A stretch of 64,000 nucleotides of DNA from Microbacterium oxydans (GTDB taxonomy: Bacteria > Actinomycetota > Actinomycetes > Actinomycetales > Microbacteriaceae). The notes beneath the pieces are model-generated. The model saw nothing but the letters and a program-made list of their open reading frames with translations. It searched no databases and was not told the origin of the DNA. The translations under genes were made by a program, and so were the position numbers. The stretch is from positions 62,001 through 126,000 of the forward strand of contig NZ_BJOG01000001.1 of assembly GCF_006540085.1 (NCBI RefSeq). Direction: 5' to 3'. Shown in pieces: positions 35,102-43,323 of the stretch; within the stretch, counting starts at the first letter, position 1, and each line of letters begins with the position of its first letter.

Positions 35102-35767
35102 TCAGTCGGTGGCCGTGGAACGACGGCGCAGAGCGAGCGCGCCGAGCGCGCCGACCCCGATCACACCGGCGCTGGCGAGTCCGACACCGGCATCGATCAC
35201 CGGCACCGGAGGGCGCTGCGCGAACTGGTGCGCATAGTTGTAGGTGAAACGGACGTCGTCCGTGAACACTCCGCCGGTGTAGACGACTTTGGCGCTGTTG
35301 GTGATCGTCGGCCCCCAGTAGTCGTCGGCCACCGTGAACGACGCCATCGGCTGCACGATCCGCGTGCCACCGTCATGCGCCACGTTGAAGGTCCACACGA
35401 CGTTGGAACCGACCAGCGCACCGCCCTCGGTCGCCGAGGCGAACGTGGTGTTCGCCGGCACCGGAAGGATCACCTTGTAGACGCCGTCGATCTGCTCGTC
35501 GTTGACGAGCTGCACGACGGCACCTTCCTTGATCTCCGACCCGGGAGTCACCCCGGTGGCAGCCGTCTGTGTGGCACGACCGAGGTAGCCGCGGACCAGC
35601 TGGGGAGAGCTGACCCTTTCCGTTCCGCTGGTGCTGGTGGTCGTCGTCGACGAATCCGGCGTGACCGGCTGGTCGTCGGCCATGGCCACCTGCCCACCGA
35701 GCACTGTGCCTCCCACGATCAGCAGGCCGATGCCGGCGGTGCAGGCAGTCTTGAGGATGCTCTTCAT
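35102..35767 (-). CDS. secreted protein with C-terminal helix-RRR signal, candidate exosortase substrate
   Basis: This 221-residue protein has a signal peptide (residues 1-29), a Thr/Ser-rich stretch, one beta-sandwich-like domain of about 130 residues, and a C terminus consisting of PPVPVIDAG, a Gly/Ala-rich helix and the tail RRRSTATD. It lacks LAxTG, unlike the other anchored proteins in this window, so it could be the target of the nearby exosortase. The start is ATG at 35767 behind AAGGGG. An ECF-like promoter (35821-35848) lies 53-80 nt upstream. I do not recognise the domain. Confidence 0.7.
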   Translation of the reverse strand: MKSILKTACTAGIGLLIVGGTVLGGQVAMADDQPVTPDSSTTTTSTSGTERVSSPQLVRGYLGRATQTAATGVTPGSEIKEGAVVQLVNDEQIDGVYKVILPVPANTTFASATEGGALVGSNVVWTFNVAHDGGTRIVQPMASFTVADDYWGPTITNSAKVVYTGGVFTDDVRFTYNYAHQFAQRPPVPVIDAGVGLASAGVIGVGALGALALRRRSTATD

Positions 35768-35820
35768 CTCGAGCCCCTTCCTTCCATTTGAGTGACGCGC
35801 AGAGTGCATCGCCGCCGATA

Positions 35821-35848
35821 GGACCGCGGATCGAACGTTCGATTACGC
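35821..35848 (-). promoter_or_regulatory. ECF-like promoter element (copy 2)
   Basis: On the minus strand GCGTAATCGA is followed after 16 nt by GGTCC (CGGTCC if counted at 15). The end nearest the gene is 53 nt from the start codon at 35767. The block order and spacing match an ECF sigma factor promoter (-35 with AAT, -10 CGTC-like). Confidence 0.6.
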
Positions 35849-35864
35849 CCGCACGGGAAACGCC

Positions 35865-36056
35865 TCAACGGCATGCCCGGCGTCGATCCCGCCCGACGGG
35901 GGCGGCCCTGCGCAGCACGCGCCGACGGATGGTGAGCAACGCTCCAGCTCCCATGGCTGCCGCACCCACGATGACCCAGGTGAGCACCGAATCCGGACCG
36001 GTCATCGCGAGGAGGCCGACGGCGGCGAGAGGCGTGGTGAGATCGCTGCTGTACAT
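35865..36056 (-). CDS. 63-residue LAMTG mini-protein (wall-sorting signal only)
   Basis: This small protein is almost nothing but a sorting signal: a short N terminus, LLAMTGPDS, a helix (VLTWVIVGAAAMGAGALL) and a very basic tail (IRRRVLRRAA and on). LAMTG fits the LAxTG motif used by class E sortases, but there is no signal peptide or folded domain ahead of it. Its ATG overlaps the wecB stop by one base (TGATG), which argues that it is translated. It may be a decoy, a priming peptide, a small membrane partner, or the relic of a lost surface protein. Confidence 0.6.
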   Translation of the reverse strand: MYSSDLTTPLAAVGLLAMTGPDSVLTWVIVGAAAMGAGALLTIRRRVLRRAAPVGRDRRRACR

Positions 36057-37201
36057 CAGGACTCCTCTGCGGCGAGGCGGACGACGGAATGGATGTGCGT
36101 GGCGATGCGTGCCGTGGCCTTGCCATCACCGAACGGCGACGGCAGGGCGCTCAGCTTCTCCAGGGTCCCCTCGACATCGGCGAGCACAGCCGCCGCCTCG
36201 CTCGCGAGCGTCTGAGGTCTGACGAGCTTCGTGAACGATCCCAGCGCCTCAGGGCGTTCCGTCGAATCGCGCACGACGAGCACCGGTCGCCCGAGCACCG
36301 TGGCCTCCTCCTGGATGCCGCCGGAGTCGGATACCAGCACTGCCGCGTGTGCGGCGAGGGCGAGGAAGCGCTCATAGCTGTACGGCTCCTCGGCGATCAG
36401 GGCGTCGAGGAGATGCTCCGCGTCCAGTGAGGTGAGCATCGCCCGCGTTCGAGGATGCACGGGGAAGACGACGGGCCACCCGGAAGCGGCGATCTCGTTG
36501 AACGCGTGCAGGGTCGAGATGAGGTTGGCCGGGGTGTCCACGTTCTCCTGACGATGCAGGGTCGCGAGCACGTAGCGGTCGGGGTGGACCCCGAGCCTGA
36601 CGAGTTCGTCGACGTCCGCGGCGACGTCGGAACGCTGCATGCGAACCGCCTCGACCACGGGGTTGCCGGTGACGAGGATGCGCTCGTCCTCGATTCCCTC
36701 CTCGAGGAGATTGGCCCGGTTGGTCTCGGTCGCGGCGAAGAGGTCATCGGAGATGTGGTCGACCATCACCCTGTTGTGCTCCTCCGGCATGCGACGATCC
36801 CGCGCCCGGAGGCCGGCCTCCACGTGCCCCAGTCGCACTCCCGCCGCGTTCGCGGCGAGCGCGGCGGCGAAGGTCGCGTTCGTGTCGCCCTGGACGACGA
36901 CGTATTTCGGGTCGAGCTGGGTGATCGCCTGTGCGATCTGCTCGGCTGCTCGGCCGATCTGCGCAGCGCGTGGGAGTCCGCCGACATGCAGCTGGAGATC
37001 GACGCGCTTGATACCGCACGCCTGCAGGAAGACACGGGACATGCCGGGGTCGTAGTGCTGGCCGGTGTGGACGATGTAGGCGGCGTCGCCGAGGCTTCGC
37101 ACCAGAGGGGCGAGCTTCACGATCTCAGGACGGGTGCCGAACACGACCATCACCGAGGATTTCGGAAGCTCAGCGGACGAAAGGAAGGAAGAGGATGTCA
37201 T
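36056..37201 (-). CDS. wecB: UDP-N-acetylglucosamine 2-epimerase (non-hydrolysing)
   Basis: This 381-residue protein has the WecB/MnaA signature residues: VFGTRPEIVKLAPLV, HTGQHYDPGMS, VQGDTNATFAAALAA, HVEAGLRARDRRMPEEHNRVMVDH, TLHRQENVD, HPRT and SDSGGIQEEA. It makes UDP-ManNAc from UDP-GlcNAc, a precursor for wall teichoic/teichuronic-type polymers. Genes for this enzyme normally lie in polymer clusters; here it sits between surface-protein genes and upstream of the GT2, hinting that the island makes an amino-sugar polymer. It is 58 nt downstream of the LAQTG protein gene. Confidence 0.93.
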   Translation of the reverse strand: MTSSSFLSSAELPKSSVMVVFGTRPEIVKLAPLVRSLGDAAYIVHTGQHYDPGMSRVFLQACGIKRVDLQLHVGGLPRAAQIGRAAEQIAQAITQLDPKYVVVQGDTNATFAAALAANAAGVRLGHVEAGLRARDRRMPEEHNRVMVDHISDDLFAATETNRANLLEEGIEDERILVTGNPVVEAVRMQRSDVAADVDELVRLGVHPDRYVLATLHRQENVDTPANLISTLHAFNEIAASGWPVVFPVHPRTRAMLTSLDAEHLLDALIAEEPYSYERFLALAAHAAVLVSDSGGIQEEATVLGRPVLVVRDSTERPEALGSFTKLVRPQTLASEAAAVLADVEGTLEKLSALPSPFGDGKATARIATHIHSVVRLAAEES

Positions 37202-37259
37202 TTCTGGGTACTCCGATCAGCCCCCGGGGATTTCCCGGGGACGACGTGTGTGAGGGGAT

Positions 37260-39392
37260 CTAGCGGTTGGACCTGCGGCGCACACCGACGACGATGAGGA
37301 ACGCCCCACCGGCGAGGAGGATGATCGCAGGGACGGCCAGCGCGAAGGTCGCACCGGTCTGGGCAAGAGCGGCCGGAGCCGGAGTGACCGTGGTGACGGC
37401 GCACGACCACGAGGGGTCATCCGCACACGCATGCACTGCGGTCAGCGGAGGCAGTGCCGGCAGCTCGGACAGGTCGGCATTCTCAGGAACAGGCATGCCC
37501 GCCTGCCTCGCCGCGCTGCGGAGGGATTCGTTCATGACCTCGTCGTAGGCGACCGTGGCGCGGTTGACGATCTTCCCGTTCTGGGTTGCCGGAACCTGAG
37601 CCCGGAGGCTCATCGTCGCCGACTGGCCAGGAAGGATCTCCTCCACCATCCACCCGACGCGGTCCTTGACGGCGACGCCGCCCGTCGAGGCGGAGATGAA
37701 CCGCGTCCCCTCCGGGAGGTCGTCGACGACCGGGATCTGCGTCGCGGTGCCAGGACCGGTGTTCACGACCGTGATCGTGTAGTCGAGGATCGCGCCGGAC
37801 TGCGCGGCGGCCTGCGCCACCGTCTTGCTGATCTCCAGAGAAGCGAGCGCGGGGACCGCCGTCACCGCACATGCCTGCGCGACGTCGTCGACGCAGGGCG
37901 TGAGGATCGTCGGATCGGGCGTGCCCGCCGGGACTCCCGCCGGGTTCTGCACCGTGGCCCTGTTCACCAGCTGCACCTCGTCGAGTCCGCCCGGGGTGGT
38001 CCCGACGACGTGCAGCTCGACCTGGCCTCCTGCCGGCACCTCGGCCACCGTCCAGCGGACGGTGTCGTCCTCGATCACACCGCCCTGGTCGGCGGAGACC
38101 TCTGTCAGCACGGCCGGAAGCTGATCGACCACCGGCACATCCTTGGCGGGGGCGACGCCCGAATTCGCGACCACGACCGTGTAGGTGAGGGCTTCACCGT
38201 GGCCGGCGACCTGCTTGTCGACGACTTTCGAGAGCGAGAGCGCCGGCAGCGCGGCCACGACGGTGGTGGCACATGCCGCGGATGGATCGTCGGTGCACGG
38301 GGTGGTGCTCGTCGGAGCCGGGGTGCCCGCAGGCGAGTCGACGGGGTTCTCCACCCCGGCGCGGTTCACGAGGGTGGCGCCCGCACTGGAGGGATCGACG
38401 GTTCCCGTGACATGCAGCCGGCTCTCGCCGCCCGCCGCGATCCTGTCGATCGTCCATGCGATCGTGGAGCCCTCGATCGTGCCGCCCTGGTCGGCCGACA
38501 CGGTGGTGAGGCCACTCGGAAGCACGTCCGTGACGGGAACCTGGCGAGCCTCGGCATCACCGGTGTTCTTGACGGTCACGGTGTACTCGAGCTGCTCACC
38601 CGGCACCGCAGCACCCTTGTCCACGATCTTGGACACGGACAGCGCAGCGTACGTCGGCTCAGGGGTAGGAGTCGGGGTCGGCGTGGGAGTCGCGGTCGCG
38701 GTGACACCGAAGGCGTACCCGTCGGTGAATCCGGACTGAGTGCCACCGAGTGCGAAGCGCGCGACGTCGAACACGATCTCGGTGATCTGCTTTCCCGTCA
38801 CCGTGAAGCTTCCGCACCCACCGGGCTTGCTCGCCGCAGTGCACTTGATCGCGGCGTCTCCCCGGTAGTAGCCGTCCCCTCCATCGGTGAATGTCGCTCC
38901 GCGAGAGACGGCGGCACTCGATGCGCCGCCGTCAGCGGAGGAGAAACGGATGCCATCGGCGGCCGCAAACCCGCCATCGAGTGGGTTCGCGGATGCAGTT
39001 CCGGCACCGAACTCGGCGATGTGGATGGCCGGGTCGTCGACCGGTCGGTCGAAGCGGACGGTGATCTGACCTTCCCCACACCGCTTCGACGAGCCGCAGT
39101 CGTTCTTCGAGTGGATACCGACGACAGGAAGATCCTTCGTCGACACTCCCTCGGCGTACATCGCATCGGTTCCGCTCCACGCGCTGAGGGACTTGCCGTC
39201 ATCGGCGAACACACGATCACCCCCACCGGAGATCGTGGCAGTCGCCACGGTGCCATCGGCGAGGGTGAAGGTCGCGGTCTTGGCGTCTTTGACGCTGGCG
39301 GATCCTGCGGCTGCGGCGGGGAGTGCCGTCGTCGCGACGGCGCCCAGTGCGAGCAGGAGTCCGAGCATGAGCGTGCCCGATCTTTTCCACAT
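37260..39392 (-). CDS. LAQTG-anchored DUF11-repeat surface protein
   Basis: This 710-residue protein has a signal peptide (residues 1-28), a unique N-terminal domain with a disulfide-like Cys pair (NDCGSSKRCGEG), a Thr-Pro linker, three DUF11 modules separated by Cys-containing loops (TPCTDDPSAACA, TPCVDDVAQACA, HACADDPSWSCA), and a C-terminal LAQTG, helix, RRRSNR signal. LAxTG is the class E sortase motif, so it is probably fixed to peptidoglycan. The start is ATG at 39392; the longer frame adds sequence without a signal peptide. An ECF-like promoter (39460-39487) lies 68-95 nt upstream. Confidence 0.85.
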   Translation of the reverse strand: MWKRSGTLMLGLLLALGAVATTALPAAAAGSASVKDAKTATFTLADGTVATATISGGGDRVFADDGKSLSAWSGTDAMYAEGVSTKDLPVVGIHSKNDCGSSKRCGEGQITVRFDRPVDDPAIHIAEFGAGTASANPLDGGFAAADGIRFSSADGGASSAAVSRGATFTDGGDGYYRGDAAIKCTAASKPGGCGSFTVTGKQITEIVFDVARFALGGTQSGFTDGYAFGVTATATPTPTPTPTPEPTYAALSVSKIVDKGAAVPGEQLEYTVTVKNTGDAEARQVPVTDVLPSGLTTVSADQGGTIEGSTIAWTIDRIAAGGESRLHVTGTVDPSSAGATLVNRAGVENPVDSPAGTPAPTSTTPCTDDPSAACATTVVAALPALSLSKVVDKQVAGHGEALTYTVVVANSGVAPAKDVPVVDQLPAVLTEVSADQGGVIEDDTVRWTVAEVPAGGQVELHVVGTTPGGLDEVQLVNRATVQNPAGVPAGTPDPTILTPCVDDVAQACAVTAVPALASLEISKTVAQAAAQSGAILDYTITVVNTGPGTATQIPVVDDLPEGTRFISASTGGVAVKDRVGWMVEEILPGQSATMSLRAQVPATQNGKIVNRATVAYDEVMNESLRSAARQAGMPVPENADLSELPALPPLTAVHACADDPSWSCAVTTVTPAPAALAQTGATFALAVPAIILLAGGAFLIVVGVRRRSNR

Positions 39393-39459
39393 GCGGTTTG
39401 GTTCCAATCTGATTCCCGGTCGTCCGATCGCGCACTCGTCAGAGTGCCGGACAGATACT

Positions 39460-39487
39460 GGACGGTTGTGAAACACATCCATTACGC
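39460..39487 (-). promoter_or_regulatory. ECF-like promoter element (copy 3)
   Basis: On the minus strand GCGTAATGGAT is followed after 16 nt by CGTCC. The 12-bp ATCCATTACGCG on the plus strand (39477-39488) also occurs at 43313-43324. It drives the LAQTG protein and then wecB, and starts just before the sigma-factor stop codon. Confidence 0.65.
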
Positions 39488-39499
39488 GTGCGCACGAAA

Positions 39500-40936
39500 T
39501 CAATCGAGGATGGTCACCTGGGCCGAGGCGCTCCCGGAAACCCCGGCGATGTTCGACTGCACGAAGTCGAACGTGATCACGGTTCCGGCCGCCACCGGAT
39601 AGGAACCGACATCGACGCTCGCCTGCCAGGTGCCGCTACTCAAGCAGGTGCCGACCGCGGCCGTGACCCCGAAAGCCGAGACGGTGACATCGGCACCGGC
39701 CTCGCAGCGGATGCTCGCCGAGACCACCTGCGTCCGTGAGACCTGGGAGGGGATGGACAGGATCACCGGAGGGCCGGGCGTCTGCGCCACGGGTGGAGCG
39801 GGCGCAGCAGGAGGCGGTTGCGGTGCCTGGGCGGGAGTAGAGGTCTCCGGGACGGGGACGGGGACATCTTGCGGGGGCGGGGGCGGGCTCGCTTCACTGG
39901 GGATGGCAGTCGGCAGCAGCGTCGGCAGCCGGTCCGACTCCACCACATCGAGTCTTTCGGCGGCTGCACTCGTCTCGACCGTCTCGACGTCGCTCGTCAC
40001 CGTCGAGGTGATTCCCGCGGACAGCGTCACGACCGCGACGGCCGCCGTCATGAGGATGCTCGTCTTGGTCGCCACGAGCCCGACAGCAGGCAGAGTGATC
40101 GTCGCCGGCATGGACGACGCGCTGGCCGATACCCCGGACGTCGTGAGCGTCTGCCACAGCTGAAGACCCGTGCCGACGCCGATGCCGGCGGGGAACAGCA
40201 CAGTGAGGATCCGCGAACTCGCCCGACGCGCCTCCTCAGCTTTTGCGCTGCAGTCGGCGCACATCGCGAGATGTGCTCGCACCCGGCGATCATCACGCGT
40301 GGTGAGACGTCGACGGGCATGGGCGCCCAGCTTGCTGAGCGTCCACCGACACTCCTTGGAGGCCGGCGGTCTCGACGTCAGGTGAGCCGAGATCCAGGCC
40401 TGACGGAGCCCCTCTCTGGCACGGAACGCAAGCACTGCCGCCGCGCGTTCGCTGATCTCCAAGCGCCTGCCGATCTCGAGCATCGACAGGTCCTCGACCT
40501 CGGCGAGCCACAGCACGTCCTGCCAGCGCGTGGGCAGCGTGAGGATCGCCTTCGAGACGAGCGCGGCATCGAAATCGGAATCCGCCGCCTGGTCCGTCGA
40601 GGCCGGATCCTCGACGGCTTCGATGTACTCGATGGGCACCTCGCGTCGGGAACGTCCCCAGCTGATCGCGAGATTGCGCATCGTGGCGAAGAGGTAGGGC
40701 TTGAAGGCGGTGGTCGGCCCCTTCCCCGTCTGGATGGCCTGGTAGATCCGCGTGAACGACTCCGCCACGAGGTCGTCGGAGTCGGCCGACCACCAGTAGG
40801 TACGAGCGACCGCCCTGGCGACCTGTGAGTAGCGCGCCCAGAGCTCAGCGTAAGCGCGTTGGTCGCCGGTACGCACACGAGCCAGGAGATCGGAGTCTCG
40901 ATCCCCTGGCTGGGTGATGTCTTCGTCTCTGTTCAT
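39500..40936 (-). CDS. ECF sigma factor fused to zinc-binding anti-sigma domain, membrane helix and outside domain
   Basis: This 478-residue single chain holds both sides of a sigma/anti-sigma switch. Residues 15-95 are sigma region 2 (DLVAESFTRIYQ, YLFATMRNLAISWGRSRR) and 130-180 region 4 (LPTRWQDVLWLAEVEDLSMLEIGRRLEISERAAAVLAFRAREGLRQA). Residues 196-229 show the ZAS zinc motif Cys196, His222, Cys226, Cys229. Hydrophobic stretches follow near 243-262 and 283-310, then a Pro-rich stalk (about 335-400) and an outside beta-sandwich-like domain with two Cys. The start is ATG at 40936. Actinobacterial ECF groups with such extensions exist (ECF53-like). It probably stays at the membrane until proteolysis frees the sigma part. 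Confidence 0.88.
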   Translation of the reverse strand: MNRDEDITQPGDRDSDLLARVRTGDQRAYAELWARYSQVARAVARTYWWSADSDDLVAESFTRIYQAIQTGKGPTTAFKPYLFATMRNLAISWGRSRREVPIEYIEAVEDPASTDQAADSDFDAALVSKAILTLPTRWQDVLWLAEVEDLSMLEIGRRLEISERAAAVLAFRAREGLRQAWISAHLTSRPPASKECRWTLSKLGAHARRRLTTRDDRRVRAHLAMCADCSAKAEEARRASSRILTVLFPAGIGVGTGLQLWQTLTTSGVSASASSMPATITLPAVGLVATKTSILMTAAVAVVTLSAGITSTVTSDVETVETSAAAERLDVVESDRLPTLLPTAIPSEASPPPPPQDVPVPVPETSTPAQAPQPPPAAPAPPVAQTPGPPVILSIPSQVSRTQVVSASIRCEAGADVTVSAFGVTAAVGTCLSSGTWQASVDVGSYPVAAGTVITFDFVQSNIAGVSGSASAQVTILD

Positions 40937-41000
40937 GGATTCTCCCTTTCCCCCAAGGGATCTCAGGACGGGATGGAGACGCCGTCCTTCACGAGTCATG

Positions 41001-41033
41001 CCCGAGTGGGCCGGGTGCACCGGCCCACTCGGG
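41001..41033. terminator. perfect 14-bp hairpin
   Basis: CCCGAGTGGGCCGG pairs perfectly with CCGGCCCACTCGGG around a 5-nt loop, just after the stop of the LAATG adhesin (41042) and before the sigma gene start (40936). It may partly end transcription between them. Confidence 0.75.
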
Positions 41034-41041
41034 CGATGGAT

Positions 41042-42859
41042 TCAACGAGAACGGTTGAGTCGTCGTCGCATCACGAGACGCGTACCTCCGATCAGCAGCA
41101 GGCCCGCGAGCAGCAGAGTCGAGGTGGCGGCTTGCATGCCGGTGGCCGCCAGGGTCATCACCTCAGGAACGCCGGCCGTGGGCGTCGGCGGCGGCGTGAC
41201 GGTCTTCGTCAGCGGGTTGGTGACCGAGACCGTGACCGTCTCACCCCCGACCGTGAAGTGTGCCGGCGAGATCACGGGCTTGCCCCACGTGATTCCCTCG
41301 ATCGGCTTCGGAGCCCGCTCCCGCACGGTGACGTCGGCCCCGACCGGGAGCGCAGAGCTCGAGACAGGGGTTCCCACTTTGAGAGCGAGCTCCCCCGAGC
41401 CCGCTTCGAACCCCGGACCGGCCGGGTACGAGTACTCGAGCACGTACTCGGTGTCCGCCGGGACGAGCGAGGTGGCCGCGGCCGCACCGTCGAGCGACTT
41501 CACCGCCGAGAAGGGCAGGGTGCGCAACGTCGCCGTGTTCGTGAGTGCGACATCGATCGTCGCCTCGCCCTTGATCTGCAGCGTCTGCGGCGAGAACACC
41601 GGAGCCGCCCACTCCAGATTCCACGGAAGACCCTCGAGTGACTCCGTGAGTGCGATCGTGGTGCCTTCGGCGAACGACGGGCTCACCCACGGCGTGCCGG
41701 CCTGCACCGCGAACTCGCCCGACGTGACGACGCCCTGGGGGTCCGTGGCGATGTACCCGCCGCGATACGTCACGTCGCCGAGGTTCGCCGTGTCACCGAG
41801 CACCTTCTTGTCGATCGTGAAGGTTCCGACCCTGGTGCCGGTTCCCGTGCCCGACCCTCCGTGACGCGTGACCTCAGCGGTGGTCGTGCCCGTGCTCTCC
41901 GTGCCGATGCGGATCGTCGCGTCGTTCTTGTAGACGCCTGCCGCACCGCCGTCGGTCACCTTCGAGAGGTAGTGCACGTTGTAGAAGTAGCCTTCGCGTG
42001 CGGTGAACGTGACGGTGGTCCCGTCAGCGGAGACGGTGTAGTCCGTCGACGCCACTTCGGTGAACGGCCCGGGGACCACCAGTCCGCTCGGAAGCGTCTG
42101 CAGCTCATTGGCCGCCCACAGGCTGGGGTAGTGCTCGCCGGTGGCCGACTGGGCGATGAGCTCTTGGTTCGCGCCGATGACGTCGGTGACGACGACCTCC
42201 TGCCCACCGATCATCCCTTTCGCCCCGGCAGCGACCGCGACGTCCCAGAAGATGGTGTCGGTCCCGTTCTGGTACTCGCCGCTCTTGAAGTTCCAGCGAC
42301 CGGTGAAGTCGCAGTCCTCCTTGCAGATGAACGGGTCAGGCCGCACGTCGACCGTTGCCTTCGCGTCGCCGAAGTCATAGGTCACGGTCTTCTGCTCGGT
42401 CACCTCCGTCGTGACCGTCACCCAGAAAGAGAAGCCGCCGGACAGACCCCGTGGATGCGTACTGAGGTAGGTGCTGTCGAAGTCGCACACCAACTGGGTG
42501 GCTGTGGTCACACAATTCCCCGCCGCGGTTCCATCGGCGTCGAGCAGGGGGAAGGCATCCGGCAACCCGCGCAGGTCGTCCGGGAGGTCGACCACGAAAC
42601 CAGCGGGACTCACCGGGTTGTCCGGGAGAGACCATCGACCGGTCAACTCCGCCTTCGTCCCGCTCGTGACCGCGCTCTCCGTGAACGCCACCGAGTCGAC
42701 CTTCGCCTCTGTCGCATAAGGAGGTGCGGCCGACGCGGCGACCGGAGCGGCGATCGCACCCGCCGCCGCGGCGACGAGTACCACGGCAGCGGCGCCGATT
42801 CGCATCATTCGGCGAGAACGGGACGGTGAATGCCCACGGGCGACTGGCTGATGGTTCAC
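41042..42859 (-). CDS. LAATG-anchored adhesin-like protein with Ig-like and DUF5979 domains
   Basis: This 605-residue protein has a signal peptide (RRMMRIGAAAVVLVAAAAGAIA), two N-terminal Ig-like domains of the Sdr/adhesin type (TGRWSLPDNPVSPAGFVVDLP; DFTGRWNFKSGEYQNGTDTIFWDV), then two DUF5979-type modules (GTFTIDKKVLGD and LPFSAVKSLDGAAA), a Thr-Pro linker and LAATG, helix, MRRR tail for class E sortase. The start is GTG at 42859, 6 nt after GGAGG; an ATG-started frame reaching back to 43318 has no second signal and crosses a strong hairpin. It probably binds a surface or polymer. Confidence 0.83.
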   Translation of the reverse strand: MNHQPVARGHSPSRSRRMMRIGAAAVVLVAAAAGAIAAPVAASAAPPYATEAKVDSVAFTESAVTSGTKAELTGRWSLPDNPVSPAGFVVDLPDDLRGLPDAFPLLDADGTAAGNCVTTATQLVCDFDSTYLSTHPRGLSGGFSFWVTVTTEVTEQKTVTYDFGDAKATVDVRPDPFICKEDCDFTGRWNFKSGEYQNGTDTIFWDVAVAAGAKGMIGGQEVVVTDVIGANQELIAQSATGEHYPSLWAANELQTLPSGLVVPGPFTEVASTDYTVSADGTTVTFTAREGYFYNVHYLSKVTDGGAAGVYKNDATIRIGTESTGTTTAEVTRHGGSGTGTGTRVGTFTIDKKVLGDTANLGDVTYRGGYIATDPQGVVTSGEFAVQAGTPWVSPSFAEGTTIALTESLEGLPWNLEWAAPVFSPQTLQIKGEATIDVALTNTATLRTLPFSAVKSLDGAAAATSLVPADTEYVLEYSYPAGPGFEAGSGELALKVGTPVSSSALPVGADVTVRERAPKPIEGITWGKPVISPAHFTVGGETVTVSVTNPLTKTVTPPPTPTAGVPEVMTLAATGMQAATSTLLLAGLLLIGGTRLVMRRRLNRSR

Positions 42860-43166
42860 AGGGTTCCTCCGGTTGTCGAATGGCGAGCAGGTGCGCAGCA
42901 CGCCATGCCGGATAAGACAGGGGATGCATGTTCCGATAACGGCCGTCCCGGCCATTTGGAGGTGACCGATAACGTCGTTGCACCTTTGCTCTAAACCGAG
43001 CCGGCTCTCGCCGTTCGCCGCCATGGATTCGAGGCTTGCGACCCAGAGCGCAGCACCGAGGATGACAGCAGTCACCGAGCGGACACGAAGCGACAAGCCG
43101 TGAACGTTCGTGACATATCGATGTGCTGGCATTCGTGCCGCCGCCCAGTCGTCCAATGAAGAATGC

Positions 43167-43193
43167 GCGGCGGGTCCGGGGAGAACCCGCCGC
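43167..43193. terminator. hairpin in long leader/intergenic region
   Basis: GCGGCGGGT pairs with ACCCGCCGC around a 9-nt loop. It lies downstream of the ECF-like promoter at 43296 (reading left) and could be an attenuator in the adhesin leader. Confidence 0.5.
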
Positions 43194-43295
43194 ACGGAGG
43201 GCCGACCTCTGGGGAAGCATCGACGATTTTGGGGAACCGCCGTCGGGGCGGACGGAGTATTCCGTGAGAAGCGCCCCATCGAACCCTCGAAGCTA

Positions 43296-43323
43296 CGACG
43301 GCACACCTGTCGATCCATTACGC
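43296..43323 (-). promoter_or_regulatory. ECF-like promoter element (copy 4)
   Basis: On the minus strand GCGTAATGGAT is followed after 16 nt by CGTCG. It is far (over 430 nt) from the adhesin start at 42859, so either the leader is long or the element serves something unrecognised. Confidence 0.5.

Noticed and set aside
41042..43318. Longer start (43318) for the LAATG adhesin
   Set aside because: It would add 150 residues without a domain in front of a clear signal peptide, cross a strong hairpin and overlap the promoter element; GTG at 42859 has a GGAGG site.
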